From: Pirellulales bacterium
GTDB lineage: Bacteria; Planctomycetota; Planctomycetia; Pirellulales; JANQPP01
Length of the DNA: 45,696 bases
NCBI GenBank assembly: GCA_028289405.1
Contig: JANQPP010000142.1
Span: 1 to 45,696, forward strand
Reading direction: 5' to 3'
The notes beneath the pieces are model-generated. The model was not told the DNA's origin, did not search any database, and saw nothing but the letters and a program-made list of their open reading frames with translations. This document shows, piece after piece, positions 43,073 through 45,696 of this stretch. Numbering within the stretch: position 1 is the stretch's first letter; the number at the start of each line of letters is the position of its first letter. The position numbers and the translations under genes are program-made.

Positions 43073-43807
43073 TCAGGCGTATTCCTGATGCGTTGGCTTG
43101 ATGATTAGTTCCGGGATGTGAGCCCGGGGTGGCAGCGTGGCAATCAGCAAAATCGCTTCGGCGACGTCTTCCGGCTGCAGGATGCGGGCCTTGTGTTCAT
43201 CGGAAACGGGCACCGGCCGGTTTTCCAAGATGGGCGTGTTTACTTCGCCGGGGCAGACCGTGCTGATGCGGATGCCATGTTGCGGCCCGTCTTCCAGCGA
43301 GGCGGTCATACCCAGGGCGGTCATGGCGAATTTCGCGGCGGAGTATCCCACGCCGCCCAATAGGCTGGCCCTTTTCCCCGCGATGGAGGAGACATTGATG
43401 ATCACGCCGTCCCCGCGCTCGCGCATCTGCGGCAGCACGGCGTGCATGCAATAGTAAGCGCCGCTGGCATTGATGCGGAGCAGCTTTTCCCAGTCCTCGG
43501 GACGCAAGTCCGCCATGGTCCGCTGCGAAACATTGACTCCTGCCGAATTGACCATGATATCCACGGGCCCGAAGTTCTCCGCCAGCCAGGCGAACAGGGC
43601 TTCCACGTCTTGGCGGTCGCCGACGTCCACGGTATGCGTGACCATGGGCGGCTCACCGGTCCATTGCCGCGCTGTCTCCTGGAGTTTCTCCTCTCGCCGG
43701 CCCGCCACGGCCACCCGGCAGCCCTCCCGTGCCAAGGAAACGGCGGCAGCACGGCCAATCCCCGTGCCACCCCCCAGAACCAGGGCCGATTTTCCCGATA
43801 ACTTCAT
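43073..43807 (-). CDS. Short-chain dehydrogenase/reductase (FabG-like)
   Basis: A 244-residue classical SDR. It has ALVLGGGTGIGRAAA (TGxxxGxG variant with Gly for Thr), an NSAGVN motif, and catalytic residues in INVSSIAGK and YSAAKFA (Ser, Tyr, Lys). An NADP-binding preference is suggested by the GRREEK stretch. It likely reduces a keto group on a metabolite; the target is unknown. Start at 43807 is the last ATG before the conserved fold; longer frames lack conserved sequence. It is divergent from the phosphatase-like gene. Confidence 0.88.
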   Translation of the reverse strand: MKLSGKSALVLGGGTGIGRAAAVSLAREGCRVAVAGRREEKLQETARQWTGEPPMVTHTVDVGDRQDVEALFAWLAENFGPVDIMVNSAGVNVSQRTMADLRPEDWEKLLRINASGAYYCMHAVLPQMRERGDGVIINVSSIAGKRASLLGGVGYSAAKFAMTALGMTASLEDGPQHGIRISTVCPGEVNTPILENRPVPVSDEHKARILQPEDVAEAILLIATLPPRAHIPELIIKPTHQEYA

Positions 43808-44015
43808 TGCCAATGCCTTGTTTTCGTCGAACGGTTTGCCCGTGCCATGCTCGGCCTGTTGTAACGCATGCCTCCGCGCCACGAAAGTGTGCCGCATGGG
43901 CAAATACTCGAGCTTACGGGCGCCGGTGACGGTGCGGCAGGGATCGATATACTGGGGGCTCGAATCAATGCTGACTCAAGATCACATCCGGCAGGCAACA
44001 GCGAGGCAAAGCGAC

Positions 44016-44798
44016 ATGAACTATCTGGCATGCTGCGAGGAGGCTGCACGGGCTGGAGGAGCACGCCTTCTCGAATGGCGAGGCCGGTTTCAGGCGCGGG
44101 AAAAGGGGCCCGCCGATCTAGTCACCGAAGCGGACTTGGCTTCGCAGGACGCGGTGCGGGACGTGATCCTGCGGCAGTTTCCCGACCATCAAATCCTGGC
44201 CGAGGAGGGACTGCATGACGCGCGGCTGGAGGCGGGAGCCTGCTGGGTGATCGACCCGCTCGACGGCACTACGAATTATGTCCATGGATTCCCCTGCTAC
44301 GCGGTTTCCGTGGCCCTGGTCGCCGAAGGGAAAATCGAGTGCGGCTGTGTGTACGACCCCTTGGCTGAAGCTTGCTATACGGCCCAAGCGGGAAATGGTG
44401 CTCATCTCAATGGCGATCCGCTGCAGGTCAGCGGCGTGCGACAGTTGAGTGAAGCGCTGATGGCGGCGAGTTTCGCGGCCTACGTCGATCCTGAGGGGCC
44501 CGAGATCGGCAACTTTACCCGCGTGCTGCTGGCGAGCCAGGCGGTCCGCCGCCTGGGTTCGGCCGCGCTGAACCTCTGCCACGTGGCGGCAGGGCAATTT
44601 GACGGTTTCTGGGCTACGGATACCAAACTCTGGGACGTGGCGGCCGGGTTCCTGATCGTGCAAGAAGCCGGCGGCGTGGTGACACCGTTCGATGGAGAGA
44701 CGCCGGTGATTCAACGTCCGCATTTCATTTCCGCCGCCACACCGGAATTAGAGCGGGAACTGCGCGGCGTACTTGACCCGCCCAGCGCCGCCGAATGA
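44016..44798 (+). CDS. Inositol-monophosphatase-family phosphatase
   Basis: A 260-residue Mg-dependent phosphatase: the AEEG metal motif near residue 62, VIDPLDGTTNYVHG (80-91), and WDVAAGFLIV in the C-terminal half. It dephosphorylates inositol-1-phosphate or a related sugar/nucleotide phosphate; bacterial members often act on histidinol-phosphate or PAP as well. Start at 44016 with GAGG 9 nt upstream; an ATG at 43968 lies just after a possible -10 (TATACT at 43948-43953), so it would be almost leaderless. The DUF6717 gene follows after 58 bp. Confidence 0.88.
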   Translation: MNYLACCEEAARAGGARLLEWRGRFQAREKGPADLVTEADLASQDAVRDVILRQFPDHQILAEEGLHDARLEAGACWVIDPLDGTTNYVHGFPCYAVSVALVAEGKIECGCVYDPLAEACYTAQAGNGAHLNGDPLQVSGVRQLSEALMAASFAAYVDPEGPEIGNFTRVLLASQAVRRLGSAALNLCHVAAGQFDGFWATDTKLWDVAAGFLIVQEAGGVVTPFDGETPVIQRPHFISAATPELERELRGVLDPPSAAE

Positions 44799-44856
44799 AG
44801 GCACTCCATCGACCGACTCGCGAATTCTTCCTCTCATACATATCAACGGGGCGGCC

Positions 44857-45213
44857 ATGTCGGAGAACACGATCCACGTCATTAAGCCCTACAAATGGGA
44901 AGGGCTTTGGGTCTTCGACGACGACCGCGTGGGACTGGTCAAGGAGCCCTTCGTGGCGGGTACGGACACACTGATCGATCTCGCGCTAGCCATGAAAGGG
45001 ATTCCCGCTGCCGAACAGGGGTTCTTGCTGCTCTTTTCCGCACATCCATTTCCGGGGCAGGATTTCGAGCTGGAATGGGTCCGCGAAGAATTGGAAGGCA
45101 ACGTCTACCGGTCCGCGGATTTGCATGCCGAGGGTTGGCTTTGCCCGGCCTTGCTGAAGTATTTCGACCAGGCCCCTCCGAAACTGCACCTGCAACTGAT
45201 GCCCTCGCGGTAG
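44857..45213 (+). CDS. DUF6717-type small conserved protein
   Basis: A 118-residue protein without signal peptide, Cys-poor. The N-terminal part IKPYKWEGLWVFDDDRVGLV and EPFVAGTDTLIDLAL match the pattern I associate with DUF6717, a family common in planctomycetes and with no assigned function. It continues with SAHPFPGQDFELEW and a C-terminal WLCPALLKYF segment. It probably is co-transcribed with the phosphatase-like gene 58 bp upstream. Confidence 0.75.
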   Translation: MSENTIHVIKPYKWEGLWVFDDDRVGLVKEPFVAGTDTLIDLALAMKGIPAAEQGFLLLFSAHPFPGQDFELEWVREELEGNVYRSADLHAEGWLCPALLKYFDQAPPKLHLQLMPSR

Positions 45214-45303
45214 GGCGCGAAAACGCCGCTACAATTTAACAAAACACGCTCGAAAGTGGTTCTCGGTAACGCGATATGCCGATTCTGCTCTATAGGGGCT
45301 GTA

Positions 45304-45332
45304 TTGTGGCCCCATCTCCGCTTTGCTAGCAT
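45304..45332 (+). promoter_or_regulatory. Possible promoter of the TPR lipoprotein gene
   Basis: TTGTGG (45304-45309), a 17-bp spacer and TAGCAT (45327-45332), about 50 nt before the ATG at 45387. Both hexamers deviate from consensus, so this is tentative. Confidence 0.3.
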
Positions 45333-45386
45333 TCGGGGCCGCGCATCGCGAAAGTCGGTCAAACCCCTGCCCTCCAGCATGTAAAC

Positions 45387-45696
45387 ATGCTCAATCACAC
45401 AGGCAAATCCGGACGCCGCTGTTCCCGCTCGGGGGGATGGATTGTCCTCGGGAGCATGCTTGTGAGCAGCGGCTGCGCGAATCTCTCCGCCCGCCTCCCC
45501 CGCATGGCCTCCGTGCAGGCTGCGCGGGAATTGGTCCAACAGGGGCAGCAAGCCGAAGCGTCAGGTGAAACGGAAAAGGCTTGGGAACTGTACGAACGGG
45601 CCATGCGGACCTGCCCCAGCGACATGTTGGCCCGCCAGCATCTGGCCGAGGAGATGTGGCGCCGTGGCCAGCGGCATCGCGCGCTCTCCCTGCTGG
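45387..45696 (+). CDS. N-terminal part of a TPR lipoprotein, cut by the window end
   Basis: An open frame of 103 codons with no stop before the end. The N-terminus has a signal with the lipobox SGC (MLVSSGCANLS), followed by a helical stretch with two TPR-like units (AEASGETEKAWELYERAM and MLARQHLAEEMWRRGQRHRA). Tetratricopeptide lipoproteins usually serve as scaffolds at the envelope. Start ATG at 45387 has no strong ribosome site. Its full length is not visible. Confidence 0.6.
   Translation, partial: MLNHTGKSGRRCSRSGGWIVLGSMLVSSGCANLSARLPRMASVQAARELVQQGQQAEASGETEKAWELYERAMRTCPSDMLARQHLAEEMWRRGQRHRALSLL

Overview
The window looks like a chromosomal segment from a member of the Planctomycetota, probably related to Pirellulales. 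The reasons are a high-GC genome, a PEP-CTERM sorted protein, a DUF6717-type small protein, DUF547 and AmmeMemoRadiSam-B family genes, and a cbb3-type oxidase operon carrying unfamiliar small membrane proteins. I see no rRNA, tRNA, CRISPR array, transposase or phage module. Most of it reads as core or genus-level chromosome, with one large polysaccharide locus.

Positions 1-7170: a dnaG-rpoD pair on the minus strand (primase, then the housekeeping sigma factor, ending in a clear terminator). Next come a PEP-CTERM protein with its own promoter, a long structured leader and a terminator, and a secreted protein made of five alternating YHS-like Cys-x-x-Cys repeats. A small plus-strand lipoprotein is divergent from it. 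Positions 7237-10814: a GT2 glycosyltransferase overlapping a GT-C membrane glycosyltransferase, then a DUF547 protein, closed by a 23-bp perfect inverted repeat. Positions 10993-15610: cobL (cobalamin), a Memo-family protein, a 2-hydroxyacid dehydrogenase and a sugar isomerase/epimerase-like protein.

Positions 16175-28562 hold a co-directional exopolysaccharide locus with a recognisable promoter. It encodes a membrane nucleotide-sugar 4,6-dehydratase, a DegT aminotransferase, a Wzx-like flippase, a sulfotransferase, a methyltransferase, three GT4 glycosyltransferases, a Wzy/O-antigen-ligase-like polymerase and a terminal polyprenyl-phosphate sugar transferase. Together they could make, modify, flip and polymerise a lipid-linked repeat unit. 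Wza/Wzc-type export genes and an exosortase are not in the window.

Positions 28611-29351: a membrane-anchored pentapeptide-type repeat protein with an exact 22-residue period. Positions 29459-36824: an eight-gene minus-strand operon, almost every junction overlapping, for a cbb3-type cytochrome oxidase. It contains a diheme lipoprotein cytochrome, a membrane protein, CcoN, CcoO, two small membrane proteins (one resembling the CcoP anchor), a CcoI-like copper ATPase without its heavy-metal domain, and a SafE/TauE-like protein.

Positions 37232-45696: a mixture of secreted or accessory enzymes (beta-lactamase-fold hydrolase, CBM9-like protein, UGT-type glycosyltransferase, alpha/beta hydrolase, MsrA, SDR oxidoreductase, inositol-monophosphatase-like enzyme), a DUF6717 protein, and the start of a TPR lipoprotein cut by the window end. 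The best leads for something undescribed are the ABABA YHS-like protein, the 22-residue repeat protein, the dissected cbb3 operon and the PEP-CTERM leader RNA. All assignments come from reading motifs by eye; no database search was run.
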